A DNA stretch of 64,000 nt from Adineta vaga (GCA_021613535.1 CP075494.1:13020001-13084000); one strand, 5' to 3'. Numbered from the stretch's first letter, positions 35,041-49,100 are shown. Translations and numbers: made by a program. Notes: generated from the sequence alone by a model not told the origin.

Positions 35041-37528
35041 TTATTCTGGAAGATCTTCATAAGAATTAGTTGTTAAATTCAGTCTTTCAATTTCATTCTG
35101 TCGTAATTCCCGAGAAAAGACATAGAATTCATCCAGTATACCGATAAATTGATTGGATACATCTAATCCATCTCCACCACTACAATTAGCTGTACCACGA
35201 TACATTCCAAGAGTAATTGTCATTGGTTCACCGGAATTATTGTTCAATTTAACTGCACTACTATTTCGACCTTGCCATGCAGTTTCTTTATAAAGTTGTG
35301 CTTGATTTGTTATACTCCAAGTAAATGCAACATGTACCCATCTATTACTTGTCATCGTCGATCCAAGAAGACTAACACCAATATTTGTACTTGTTGCATT
35401 CGGTAGATAAGCAACAAGTCGATTATCATTAGTTCGAATGCCGAGTACTAAAAGGCACGACTTCGAATTAGCAATAGTAAGAAATATGCCTGATTGATTA
35501 TCTGGACGAATCCATATAGCAACTGTAAACGCATGATCGGGTATATCCAAAACAGGAAATGCATTCGCTTCATAATAAGAACCGGATATATTGAAAGTTA
35601 AAGCAGTACGTACTTGACCAACTGTGGGTCGAGCGCCGGCTGAAGAAGCATTTCGACAATTTGGTCCATAATCAAGTAGCAAAGCATTATTAGTAGGTCC
35701 ATCAAGAGGATAATAAGCCGCAACAGTTGCGTCCCATAAAATTTGATCATTGCTTTTAGCTGTTGATGAAATTGATAATTGATCTATTGCACCAGTGAAA
35801 CCAGAGCCGATAGTAATAGTTACATTTGCATTTTGATTCACATCATTTGATACGTATCCTAATTGTTTTTCAACAGTTCCATCAATATAAATACTACTCG
35901 AACCACTCGCCTTATTATAAACAACAGCAATATGACACCATGTATTCAATGGTATGGTTGATGTCGAAACAATTCTATAGTTTTCGTTGATAACAAATGT
36001 TAAACGAACCGATTCGATATTTATTGACATTCCAGAAGAAAATTGAATAAGACTTGCATTTAACGAACCGTTCATCAAAAGGATAAATGCTTCAATGGTA
36101 AAAGTTTGATTGTTGAAATTGAAAGGATTCATTACAGATACTACACTAGAAATTGATCGATTGAACATAAGCGCTTCACCAGGAGCAACATAACCGTTCG
36201 TATATCTTTCAGCTTCTTTATTTATTTTACCATCACGAAGACAATATAGATCAAGAACAGTGTTGTCGAACGAATAGAAAGCGATAGCAATTGAAACAGG
36301 AGTAAAAACACTTATATTACTGTCATACTTTGGTAAAACTATAAAAAGCAAGGATATGCCAAAAGAAAACATAAAAAAAGCATTTTACGTACGTGTTGTT
36401 GTTAATGTTGAAACAGTTTCATCATTCTTTTTACGAGTAGCAAGTAGAGTAGTGAGAAGAACAATAAAAATAACCAAGAGAATTGCTAAAATTCCAGTAA
36501 AAATAAACTTTTTTCGTTTGTACCACGGTCTAGATTTGATAAATTTGAAATTATAAAAACATCTATCCAAAATGTGTGGTGTACTAACCGATTCTTTTTC
36601 TTATCATCAGAAGACAAGCTGTCATCCTATATATAAACATACAGATGAGTAGGTAAAATAATCAATTAGAATTCATTGTACTACTTTATGAAAATGATGA
36701 TGCTGATGACATGGAAATAATTGTGCATCTGAAATAGTGAAAAATATATTTAGTTAACTATGAATTAAAATACAACACTCTACCTGGAAAAGGTGGTTCA
36801 AGAAGAACATGTGGCGGCACTTTTTGTTGCAAATGAACAATATACAAATCAGTTGCCGGATTCAATCGTGATTTCACTTCAAGGTATGTTCCTGGCAACA
36901 GTAATATTTCATCTTCAGTCGTGAAATGTGAATGTGCACGAATCGTTCGACCATTGATTGTTTCAATCGAAAACAATGTTCGTGTTCCAACATTTCCCAA
37001 ATAGAGATCTGATTCAAGGACGCTCAATGATGTTGTGCATGATGAAAAAGCCCACCATGTCACTTGTGCACCAGGCGGATAATCAACACTGTGATCTTTC
37101 CGAACACCACGCCACACTGTTTGATGTGGTTCACATGGTAATTTAGCTAGTGCAGTAAGAAATAGTTTGAGATATCGAAACCATGGTCGAAGTTTTGTTC
37201 GATCGACTTGTTTCAGTGTTCGGTTGAGTTGTGCATAGAGACTGCCACGTGGTTTTTTTGGATCAGAATCCCATTCCATCGTATAGAGATGAATAGCAGC
37301 TGATTCATCTGGTGTTAGACCACCAGTGGGATTTTTCGTATTTTCTTTTGCAATCCAAATGTGTGCTTCGAGACGATCGACTAGATCCAAAAGTGGTTCA
37401 CATGCTTTTTCCAATGGCAATAATGGTTCATGAACATAACCTGCGATAGGTTGTAGCATTTGTTTTGGTTCATCACTAACTCCTAATATATATCGAGGAT
37501 TGCCTGTTTCTACTGTCTCTAACTTCAT
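35041..37528 (-). CDS. ART - transmembrane - LamG-like protein, copy A
   Basis: Exons 36784-37528, 36685-36728, 36589-36626, 36393-36529, 35041-36338; about 753 aa. The first exon is an arginine-type ADP-ribosyltransferase domain: VWRGVR with Arg 140, FSSCTTS (Ser about 162-163) and TEDEILL with ExE at 205/207. Two tiny exons form a linker, then a basic cluster (RPWYKRKK) precedes one hydrophobic helix (about residues 284-306). The last large exon encodes two concanavalin/LamG-type jelly-roll domains, each opening with a segment like FYSFDNTVLDLYCLRDG or YYPLDGP and rich in N-glycosylation sequons. This fits a type II membrane protein with cytosolic ART and external lectin-like domains, although orientation is inference. 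It is a tandem paralogue of the gene at 38121-40677, of equal predicted length. Confidence 0.86.
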
Positions 37529-38120
37529 TTACTTCGATTCATCAAATGCAAAAACAAAAAATTAAATGATATTTGTATCAGAATGATAAACAAGAATTCG
37601 ACCGTGACTGATTTTATTTCATTTACGTGCTCTTCCTACTCAAAAGAACGAGAAAAAATACATGATACAAAACAAATTTATTGTCATTAATTTAATATCC
37701 AAATACGTACGTCAAGGTTATTATTTGTTCTTTAGTGTGAAAAATTGAATTCAACATACTACTGTGATCGATTTAAGTAAAAGAAAATAATAGTGATTCA
37801 TATTTGAAACTCATTCAATATCGAGTAATCAGTATTCATATAGAAAGAGAAATATATTATTTTATTCAATTACGTCTCAAAAATATCGTTAAATAATAAT
37901 TGTCATTAAATACACCTGTGTTTTCGTCATCTACAACAAACTAGCTCTCTCTCGCTCGATAATAAATTTCGACAAAGGTTAAACCAGCTAATCTAAAATT
38001 CAAATATTATTCAAAAAAATGAAATGTTTTTTAAAAATGAAGTGAAATAGTCATATTTACAGATGAAAAGTAATAAAAATATTTTTTTTATATATAACAT
38101 GGATCATCATCTTAATTTGA
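37529..38120. other. Spacer between tandem ART-TM-LamG copies
   Basis: About 590 bp of AT-rich DNA without recognisable coding sequence. It should include the promoter of copy A and the 3' UTR of copy B. No repeat shared with the flanks of the other copy is evident. Confidence 0.6.
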
Positions 38121-40677
38121 TTATGTTTGAACGAGGACTTGCATATCATCACTTTGTAATTCCCGAGAAAATACGAAAAGTTCATCTAATGAACCCATAA
38201 ACGGTTGAGATGTATTCACTCCTTGTATACCAGCACAATTTGCTGGACCACTATACTTGCCTAATGTAACCGTCATTGGCAAACTATTATTACCACCACG
38301 AACATTATTAAGAGTATTTGCACTGGCAGATACACTTTGAAGATATGTCGATGTATATAGTTTCGCCAGATTTTTTGCACTCCAAGTGAAGGCTACATGT
38401 GTCCATGCATTTAATGGCATTTCTGGACCAATAATGTTCACACCTTCGCCAGTAGCAGTTGCATTTGGTAGATAAGCAACAAGACGATTTCGATCAGTTT
38501 GAAGACCAAGTACAAGTAAACATGTGTACGCATTAGCTATAGTAAGAAAGGCACCTGCTTGAGTTTCAGCTCGTATCCAAAGAGTAATAGAAAATGATTG
38601 TTGTGGCGTTCCTAATACAGTAAATCCATTTGCTTGGTAATAAGCATCAGAATGATTAAAATTCAAAGCATTAAAGTGCCATCCAAAAATTGTTATAACA
38701 CTTGCTGCACTTGCATTGAGACCATTCGGTCCTTTGTCGAGTAACCATTGTTCATCCATGGGATAATATCCAGCAGTAGTAGCATCCCATAAGACTTCTG
38801 ATGGAGATTTAGCTTTTATTAAAATTGATAATTGATCAATACAACCTTGCAAATCAGCACCGATAATAATAGATGAATTAGTATTATTTCCAGAGATGTC
38901 CAATACAACTGAAGATAATGATGTGATGATCGTTCCATCAATGAAAGTTGTAGCCATTTGATTAGATGTATTGTAAACAAAACCAAAATGATGCCATTGA
39001 TCTGGTGAAATTGCGATATTGTTCACAAGGCTGATATCTGACCCTATAGATGCTATCAGAAAACCATTAACGAGATTTAATTTAATGTTTGGTGTTAGTT
39101 GAACAAGCGTTGCATTCATTTGCGTTTGCTGTAACATAAAAAATCCTTCGATAGTGAAACTTGAACTAGTTTCCAAATCGAACGTCGGTTCTATATCAAT
39201 TCGAGTTGCATTGAATTGTGTTAAGACGACGGCTTTCCCATAAGGAACGTAACCTGTTATGTAACTAACGGATCCACCAATTACCTCTCCGTTTCGTCGA
39301 GAATATAGATCATTTATATCTCCATCAAATGCATAGAATGCATCCGCAATAGAAACTGGATTAGGAATCGAACCATTAGGATATATTGGTGCCAATGTTG
39401 CTAAAGATAAAAGAAAAAAAATTATTATCTGTATAGTAGCCATCTGAAATATATTTACTGATCTTATTTGGTGTAGATACTGTACTTGTTTGAGTTTGAT
39501 TTTTATTCTTGTTTCGAGTACCTAATACAGCACCCAACACAATGGCAAGAATGATCAATGCCAATACAGCAATTATGCAAAAAAGAATTTTCTTCTTTTT
39601 GTACCACGGTCTATAATAAAGGAGAGGAACCATTACTGTTTTTGTGATGTAAACATGATAAAATCCTTACGTAGAATCATCATAAAATTTGTCACTCAAA
39701 ACAGACGTTTTGCGCTATAAAGTAAAAAAAACAAATAGTTATAAATTTTTAAATAGAGTATGTTGAATATGAACTGAGAAACTACTCGTAGGTATGAGAG
39801 TTAACTTTTAGTTGGATGAAACTTACTGGATCTCGATCATTTTCTGGTCCTGGAAGAAGTTGAGCACCTATTTAAATCATTGATAAATGTATAAATTGAT
39901 AGGCGATCAAATAGATTCACTCTGAATTATACCTGGAAAAGGTGGTTCAAGAAGAACATGTGGTGGTACCTTTTGTTGCAAATGAACAATATACAAATCA
40001 GTTGCCGGATTCAATCGTGATTTCACTTCAAGGTATGTTCCTGGCAACAGTAATATTTCATCTTCAGTCGTGAAATGTGAATGTGCACGAATCGTTCGAC
40101 CATTGATTGTTTCAATCGAAAACAATGTTCGTGTTCCAACATTTCCCAAATAGAGATCTGATTCAAGGACGCTCAATGATGTTGTGCATGATGAAAAAGC
40201 CCACCATGTCACTTGTGCACCAGGCGGATAATCAACACTGTGATCTTTCCGAACACCACGCCACACTGTTTGATGTGGTTCACATGGTAATTTAGCTAGT
40301 GCAGTAAGAAATAGTTTGAGATATCGAAACCATGGTCGAAGTTTTGTTCGATCGACTTGTTTCAGTGTTCGATTGAGTTGTGCATAGAGACTAACATGTG
40401 GTTGAGTGGCTGCACCGTCCCATTCCATCGTATAGAGATGAATAGCAGCTGATTCATCTGGTGTTAGACCACCAGTGGGATTTTTCGTATTTTCTTTAGC
40501 AATCCAAATGTGTGCTTCGAGACGATCGACTAGATCCAAAAGTGGTTCACATGCTTTTTCTAATGGCAATAATGGTTCATGAACATAACCTGCGATAGGT
40601 TGTAGCATTTGTTTTGGTTCATCACTAATACCAAGCAGATAGCGATGATTTATGAATTCAAAAAGACTCGTACCCAT
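38121..40677 (-). CDS. ART - transmembrane - LamG-like protein, copy B
   Basis: Exons 39933-40677, 39827-39867, 39671-39714, 39459-39610, 38121-39400; about 753 aa. The layout is the same as copy A: ART exon with VWRGVR, FSSCTTS and TEDEILL; small linker exons; RPWYKKKK-like basic cluster (here TPWYKKKK) before a single hydrophobic helix (FCIIAVLALIILAIVLGAVL); then two LamG-like domains with many Asn-X-Ser/Thr sites. The ART exon is almost identical to copy A at DNA level, whereas the linker, membrane and LamG exons are clearly diverged. Splicing of the fourth exon to 39400 (acceptor tttag) keeps frame; a Met-led frame across the intron (at 39443) is an alternative I consider less likely. 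Confidence 0.86.
39934..40630 (-). repeat. Near-identical duplicate of 36785-37480 (ART exon)
   Basis: About 695 bp of this exon matches the ART exon of copy A with only scattered substitutions and one short diverged patch (around 37240-37262 versus 40389-40411). Similarity stops sharply at both ends: at the exon boundary on one side and about 15 codons after the start on the other. This is the pattern of a gene-conversion tract rather than of a whole-gene duplication of uniform age. Confidence 0.85.
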
Positions 40678-41615
40678 GATCTTTTTTTTACCCTTTCACT
40701 CTTATTTACTACCGTTATTTAATGAAATAAATAATAATCTATATGACTTTTTCCTTGTCGTTTTCGTTTTTACGATCAGTCATCCATATCCAATTAGATT
40801 ATTCAGTAGAACGAGCTATTTTGTGTATATTTATACATAAAATAACACATATTAAAGAGAAAAAAAACAGCTCTCAAGCGAGTAGGTGATATAGATACAA
40901 AAAAATTTCTTTTCCCCATCGATTACTTATCGAAGTATAACGTCATTTCAATTGCATCATAGAAAAATCTAAAAAAAGACTCTGTACAGGTATGCATAAC
41001 ATTGTATCATATCTGATAAAGTCGATGTTGTTTTTAGACATTTAGAAAGGAAAAAATACGTAAAATATTGCCGTTGAATAACATCTTCATACATTCATAA
41101 GTCATAAAATCAAGTAGATGAATGCATATCTCAATAATCAGTCACAGATGATAGAAAAAGTCAGTAATTATAAACCAATTTGTTCAAACATATGAAGTTA
41201 ATTCCTTCTTTTCTCTCATCTTAAAATGCAAATAAGTGCTAATGAATACAACTGACCATTTATTTTTTCTATCTTTTCTGTGAACTATTGACACATAGTT
41301 CGGGTCAAGCAAACATTAGACAGAGAACATCATTCGTTCGTTCGTTCTTTCATTCATTCATTCATTTTTTCTTCTAGACATGTCTTTTTTTTATTACTAT
41401 ATTCTCTCGGCAAAGAGAAAGTGATGATGAAATCTGATCTCATTGAACAGATTTCAATTAAGCACACTCTTCGTTCGCTCTCTATTTGCATAATCGGAAC
41501 CATCATCGGTCGGCACAGATATCTATATTGCAAATAAGAGAAGAAAAAAAAAGAAAGAAAATGATGCCACTATCATTTGCAAACGAACTAAACTAAAGCA
41601 TCAACGATCACAAGT
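40678..41615. promoter_or_regulatory. Divergent intergenic region between ART copy B and membrane-protein gene
   Basis: About 940 bp separate the start of copy B (minus) from the start of the plus-strand membrane protein, so both promoters should lie here. A (CATT/CGTT)n tetranucleotide repeat lies near 41335-41366. No defined promoter element could be recognised. Confidence 0.4.
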
Positions 41616-42999
41616 ATGGTATTTACAAACATGATTTCGATCCGTCTACTTATTTTGTTTATTTCAATGAAAAATATTCTAACTATTGGAAATAATTCGT
41701 CAATCGATCGTCGTCTAATCCTTTCCTCGTGTCAGCAAGATGGACTTGGATTGGCAACAAGTAAGAAAATCTTCTTTTCTCTATTTTTCCATATCTTGAA
41801 AAACTATCACTATAACATCATTATATTGTTTTCGTTTTGCATCTTCTATTACCAATGATTTATTCATGAGAATATTAAACAATAGAATTGAACGTGAATA
41901 TCTGAATAAAGATTTCTCTTTACTGATGAAATTCTATTTTTTTGCCCCTCTAGCAATGATTGGTTATAAGATGTCTTATATACGCATGTCTTCCTTTTTC
42001 TTATTCACATCACTAAAAATTATTATAATTCTTCTGCATCACTATTTTTGGATGTCACTTACTATCGTCATACACGAGCATATATTAATATAAAAAAAGC
42101 GAGATACTGAAAAGAAAAAGAAGAAAAAAAGGAAACATTTTTTTTTCATCACATTGTCTCATGCTGTCATTCTAGTCAATTGTTATTATCATGAGCATTC
42201 TTAAGCCATAGTTTTTTGTTCCTAGTTTTAGAACATCCCCTCAAATAAGAAAATCTTCTTGTATTTTTATAGAGCAAAGCTTTGATTTGTTTTTCTTTTC
42301 TGTATAGTTTTCAAACCAATTGATCGACGTCATTTTTTTTACTTTTCCAATCAACCATCTTTGTCCTTGTCTTCTTTTTCATCATCATTACATCTATCGT
42401 ATTGTGAACATCAACAGACTACTTATTATTTACCAAGTGGTTTTTCTATCCTTCGTTCTTCACCACGACTTCCTTTTACTGACATTGCCGACAAGGAAAA
42501 TTCTTCGTCCTTTCATCGTCATCATAATACTATTCTTTCCGCTAGTGATCAATCGACATCTTCCAATAGTAATATGATCACTACTCTCATGCTATTATCA
42601 TCATCAATAACAACAACAACAGTTCAAGAAAAACATCTAGTTATCGATAAGGACAATAATCTTCATTTAACAACAATTTCGAATAATAGTTTATCTCATA
42701 CATCATTAGCAACAACATTACAAAATGGACAACGAACATTTTATATCTTGTTACTTTCAGGATGTGGTGCAGCTGGACTTCTGATTCTTTTAACGATTTA
42801 TACGATTATTAAATATTATAATCGTGATGAAGGTTCTTATAAGATCGATGAAAGTAAAAATTTCACTGCTGAAACTCATCTAGAACGTGCTGATAACAGT
42901 GGTCGTAGTGGTAAAACTACAACAACGAAACCACATCGTCAAAAATTATTAACACCTCATGAACAAACTCTTACTAATACGAAAGAATGGTATGTGTAA
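41616..42999 (+). CDS. Small single-pass membrane protein, unknown family
   Basis: Exons 41616-41760 and 42308-42999 with a 547-bp intron (phase 1); about 278 aa. The N-terminus is a likely signal peptide (SIRLLILFISMKNILTIG), followed by a Ser/Thr/His-rich ectodomain with few cysteines (SSCQQDGLG, SYCEHQQ), one clear membrane helix near residues 195-220 (ILLLSGCGAAGLLILLTIYT) and a basic cytoplasmic tail. The topology suggests a type I surface protein or receptor-like stub. Function is not recognisable. The start could also be the Met at 41631 (MISIRLL), which shortens the signal peptide. Polyadenylation-like aataaataaat at about 43055. Confidence 0.75.
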
Positions 43000-43118
43000 A
43001 TAGAACGAACCAAAATTTTGTGTCATATATTCATCGTTTCTTTCTTTCCTCGAAATAAATAAATCTTTCTCTAAAGATAAAATATCGACAGGTATTTTAT
43101 TGGATAAAAAAAGGAATA

Positions 43119-46100
43119 TCATTCATAGAATCGTTTGATAATTGAATTATAATATGCTTCGGTGATTACAAATGTAGGAATAGATGGCACGTGGATTTCT
43201 CTAAAACATGAGAAAAAGAACTTGTATGACGAGGAGAAAAGAAAACAATTTATTCAACTTACTTTTCCTGTTCCATGGATTCAAAAAAACGAACAGTGAC
43301 CGTATTTTTATCAGATGATATTTTCTCAACTATTGCTGGTTTGTATATGTATTGGCTGTCATCAACAGCGAGAACAAAACAATTGACTTGAAAATCAATT
43401 AATTGAGAAAATGCTCCAAATAAATGTTTTTCTTCTTGTGCACTTTCTGTTTCATCAGACCATTCAATTCGAAATTCATGGCCATTTTTAAGTCGTTGAA
43501 TAATTGTACCTAACATATATACTTTCTTGACTTCATTGAAACCAACGATTGTCTGATTAATCAAAGATTTCTCATACTCAATACGAAGTTGCGTATAATC
43601 AGTAAATTGTCGTTCAGTAATTGGAATAACAATTGTACTATTGGAGAATTCTTTATCAATGCAATCATAGAAACGAACAAGTCGTTCGGATTTGTCTGGA
43701 ATAGATCGAAGAATGACTGCAGGTTGCCAACAACGACGAAAATCGTTGGGACACCGAATGAGAACAAATGATTTATCCTAGAAAAATTTTCGAATCAAAT
43801 TTCATGTCTTTTTCGGTTTCGAAAATCTATCGTCACTATTTAGCTTACTTCCAGGTTTCTTAATGTTCTGCATTGTGTTTCAAGAAATATGTGATCACGT
43901 GGAATAATAATGGAACTATTAAGTAAATCTTTACGTTGAATACGATAACTATTTTCATCTTTCTGTTTTTCTACTACGACACCCTGAAATAGAAATTCAA
44001 CAATTTATGAAAATACTATGATAATTTTCTTCTAGATATTGAATTTAACTAACTTGATAAAAGAATTTATCATAATCTAACCAACAAGCATAGACAGCTG
44101 TATTTGGTTCAATGATATCTTGTTGATTACGATTAATTGTTTTTGAGTCAAAACCTTCTAATGTTTCTTCAGGATTGTCTACTAACGTAGGAGAATCATC
44201 CGTTGGTTTTACTTTTTTTGGTGAATCCGGTCGATCAGATCTTTGTGAAGATGGTCGCCTGCTTTCTGACGGTTTATCTACTAATACATCTTGTGGCAAT
44301 GTCTTTTCTTGCAACAGTCTTAATGCATATAATTGATCTGCTAGTTGCTAGAATAGGAAAAGAAACGATATTTAATGATTATAAATTTTGTTATACACAC
44401 TTGTTTTAAACGGCGGTATCGTTTTAAATGAGATTTATTATATCGTTCAATTTGATTTGTTAATGGTTCGAGTTCTTTTCGTATGATATCTAGATAAAGA
44501 TGATATGAAATAAAAAGAATTCATTCAATAAATATAATTTACCTTCGATTGAAAATCCCGATGGTTTTTTCTCGGGTGATTTTGTTGGTGGTACATGTAA
44601 ATGACTGGTTAATAATATGCATGCAAATAGATTTTGTTAAAAAAACGAAGGCAAGTTTTACGTACATGATATTTCGAATGTTTTGAATTATTGTTTGAAA
44701 AAGACCATCACTTATTTTAATCAAATCACGTCGTTGAACATTAACCTTAATAATAATTATTCAAGCTCTTCTTTTATATAAATAATAATCATTAGTCATA
44801 CTTGACGTTCATGTGGAGTATAGATTTCAACCGTGTACAAAGCAGGTGGTTGTGCTGATGGTGATGGAAGAACCAGAACAATACCAGGTACCCAAATTTC
44901 GTCATTATTATTATTTCTTTGACGAACGAGAACGCGATCCTCTACAAAGAGATTTGGTTGGGCGATTGCGCCATTAATTGGTATTGGTTTGTGTCCAATT
45001 ACTATTTTCTGAATACCCATGTCAAATAGAACAATTATAGTTCGACTATCTGGACCTTTTTGAATAATACCAGGATAGTAGAAACCATCATCAAATATAT
45101 AAATGACACGTTGACCAATGCTTGGATATACTGATGGTCTAAGTGGTAGTGGTTTTGGTTTATCACCATCGCTTGGTTTTGTATCGGTCTATATGATAAG
45201 AATCTCTCGTTCGTAAGTTTTTTAAATAGGAAGAAAAAAGAAAGAACATACATCGGCTCGTTTTTGCAATTTACGTAAATCAGTAGATATTTGTAGAAAT
45301 TTAATAGCACGTTGAATTTCAACATCCATACGACCAATACCTTTCAATGCTGATTCAACTTCATCTTCTTTCGATAAAGTTTCATTGTTCTCGTCTCCAG
45401 TAACAGGTCTTTCTAGCGCTCTATTTAAGAAAAAACAACAACATATCTCTGCTTAGGTCACCAGTAGTTTCATCAACAGTGTTTATTAAGAGAAAAAAAA
45501 GTAAGATGTCATTCAGTAACACTTACTTATTTCGTTCATCTTTTAATAAATTTTGCCAATATGGTGTAAGACTAGAATGAAATCATATGTCAGTATACAA
45601 ATGTAATCTCGATAATTTTGTTGAGTGAATCAATCATTTACTTTTTTCTGTCTTCGTCATTCAAATGTTTCCAAATAAATTTTAAAGTAAATCTAGAAAT
45701 GATCATGAATTAATTTCATTCTATATTTTCTTCACTTACTGATGATAAGTCGCAATCAATGCTTTGAGTTGCTCTTCATATTTTTCTAAATTCACTGCAT
45801 AGTGATTTACTAAACGTAATTTTCCCGTATGTGATCCATAAGTTAATGGTAAAATCTATGAGAGAAAAAAAAAAGGATTCAATAAAATTAGATTAGTAAT
45901 TGAACGTTTAGTTACATCATTCCAAACTTTAGAAAGTACAACACGATCTATAACTTGAATATGACGTGGTTCTTTGACTGTAATTGATACTGGATGTAGA
46001 ACATCAAATAATGTTAAACCCTTAGCAATCAAACTATGTCTTTTCAAATAAAACTTCACAGTTTCATATGGAGTTCTACAAAAGACAAATTGATTGTTGA

Positions 46101-49100
46101 ATATAGATTCAATAAGAATATACCGAGCTTTCTTTGTTTCAATAGGTCTCTCAACTGGTTGTTCATCTTCTTTATCAGATCTTTCTTCGTCTTTCTTATC
46201 ATTTCCTTGTAAATAATCTTTTGTTTCTGGTAATAACCATTGATTAGAATTTACATTGAGAACATTCGTTGTTTCAGTTAGATTTGTTACTAAAACATCA
46301 ATTCAAAATTCAGTTGCAATTCTTCTCTTAAATATCAACCTGATCTGGATTTGAATTTCTGATTTTGATTTGTCGTCGAACATTTCTTTTTAGTTCGTCG
46401 TTGTGGCATTGTAGCTATGTAAAGAATAAATTTGTTCATAGGTGAAAAAACAAAACAAATCAGCGTTCTCATAACAACTTGGTTGATAAGAAAAGTTTAC
46501 TTATAGTAAATAGAAGAATAGAAACAACGTTCATGTGTAAATCTAAGTTAAATGAACTTTTCTCACAGATTTTGTTACTTACATTTGTTTGATGAAAATG
46601 TAATATTAAGTGCACTATGACTTTTCAATCCGGATGTTGCTGAATGTTTATCATGGCTGCTTTGACGAGTTTTAGATTTTGGTACTCTTGGTAATAGATT
46701 GTCACGTGACCATGCTTGACCAAGACATTCATCACGTAGAGAAGCAATACGTTCTAATTCTTCTTGTCCACGAATTAGTTCTCGTTTGAGAGTACCAACG
46801 TCTTCACTCTAAAAAGTCGTTTCGTTTTCTTTGCAATTTTGTTTGAGTAAAAACAAACCTCGGGAATTTCAACAGTTGTCTGTTTTTCTAATCCATATTG
46901 AAATGCATGAAAACGTCCACCTGTTTGTTTGGATAAATCATGAAGAAATTGATTGGCTGTTTGATCTTGACAATTAAAAGCAATTGTATGAATTGGAACT
47001 GTTTGCCGATATTGAACTTGCGAAAGAATATGTCGTTCATTCTAAAATAAATAGTTTCAAAAGAAAAATCAATGTGTTTTCAACTATCTTACTTGATCTG
47101 GTCGTCCGTCTGTAAGAAGATAAATAGCATCAGTTGCTGGATCAGCAAGAGCAAAACGAAGTGCACCCAATGTATTCGTTGATCCTTCAGCACTGAGTCC
47201 ATCAATCCATGGTTGTAATTGAGAAATTGTTGTTGAATCAGTTATTTTAGTTAAACGATCACGCCAAGGATTGACTACAGTATTGAATGCAACCATATTA
47301 ATACGTTCTTTAGCAAATAATTGATCCTACAAGGATTTATTTATCAAATGAATAGATTTCTTTTTTCGGAGACAACATACATTTATCAATAAACGAAGTT
47401 TATCTTTAACATAACCCAAATGATGTTGCATACTTTTCGATGTATCAATGAGTACATAGATATTATTCTCCAAAACACTACCGAACAATTCGCGACTGCC
47501 TTTCTTTAACCATTTCAATCTAAATATTTAATAAATTATTTTCTAGCAATGCTTATGAAAGTATCCAAAATATTACCTTGCTTTGATTTTTTCCATTAAC
47601 GCACGTAGTCGTCTTTCATAATCCCTAAAATCAACATAAAAAAATAACGTCTTGTAAAAATCAATCAAATCATATCTCTACCGATGAAGCTCTGGTGTAA
47701 CATGAACATGTCGAATTGTTCCATCTGGCCAAGCAACATGAGCAAATTGATCACAATATATAGCATTAATCAATTTATTTTGAGGATTCTGAAAAACATA
47801 TTCCTTGTTCTACAACTCAACTGGAAAATAAACAGAAGAAACTTACAGCTGGTGTACTATCCGTCACTTCATCTGAATTTTCAGGTGGTTTTAATACTTT
47901 GACAACACCATCACAATGTCGAAATGCTGCTGCTTGTAGAACAGAAAAGAAGTCGAGTTTTTGTGCATCGATACCAGAGATTTTTAACCAATCAATTGAA
48001 CGCATTTCATTTTCATCATTGCTAAATAATGTTGATGAGGGAATAATGACACTACGTTGAAAATGAGTATCGCCTGATGCATTAAATGCTTCCGATGATT
48101 TCGTTGCTGAAAGAACAAATGATATAATAGAAAGACAATGATATTCGAAAAGAAAACTGTTTTACCAGCAAATGAATTTTGACTTTCATCGCGAACATAT
48201 CCAACAATTTTCTCAATTCGATCAACTATACTTTGACATTCGATTATTTCTTTATACATCAAAGCAATATCTACTGGATATTCTGATGTTGTTGTTAATA
48301 TATTTGTACCGATTAATAATTTATCATCTTGAAGTTTAATTCGTGTTGGATCATTGGAATTCGATGGTGCTTTCAGATCAGATATTTCATCTTTTATTTT
48401 ATAACAAAAATAACTATTCAAATAAAGAAAAACAACGAATAAATGAAGGATCTTTTTCAAACAATACAAACTTTCCGTCAGCAGATTGAGCAATGGAACG
48501 AAGAAATGTTTGAGTATCATTATTATGACAAAATAATGAAACAACATTGAATGGTTTAGGTGATTGAGATGAAAGACGTGTTTTAACAATATTATCTCGT
48601 AACATTTCACGAGCATAATCTGAAGAATCACCTTCACTTATTAAATAAAAAGCATCGACCTAATCGAACAGACAAATATGCATAGAAATTATTATGAAGA
48701 AGATTTTTACATCGTTTTTAAATGCTTTAAGAACAGCTTCACATGTTGCGCTTAGAGATATTTTAATTTTAGGGCATTTTCGATCATATACCCAATCAAT
48801 CTAAACAACAGAAAGTAATAATATAAGATCATATAATGACCAATTATTCATACAAACTTACTGCTCTATCAATATTAGTGGAATTGACATCAATAGGTTG
48901 TTCTCGAAATTGTTCATTATCATTTGAAATCCTAATGTAGATGCAATGTTATATACAATATTTCATGAAAAATCTTCTTACCAAATAATATTAAATTTCT
49001 TAATTTTCGTTATTTGTTCTTTTAATAAACTTGTTATTCCCAATTGAAATTGATTAAACAAACGATAATCAACTGTTTTACAATCGCATATAAGACACAC

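Noticed and set aside
36958-37146. 62-residue plus-strand frame, present again at 40107-40295
   Set aside because: It is identical in both places only because it is antisense to the duplicated ART exon.
39401-39443. Met-led hydrophobic leader before the LamG exon of copy B, suggesting a separate secreted LamG gene
   Set aside because: Splicing 39459 to 39400 keeps the frame with the membrane exon and matches the structure of copy A. I keep it as a less likely alternative.
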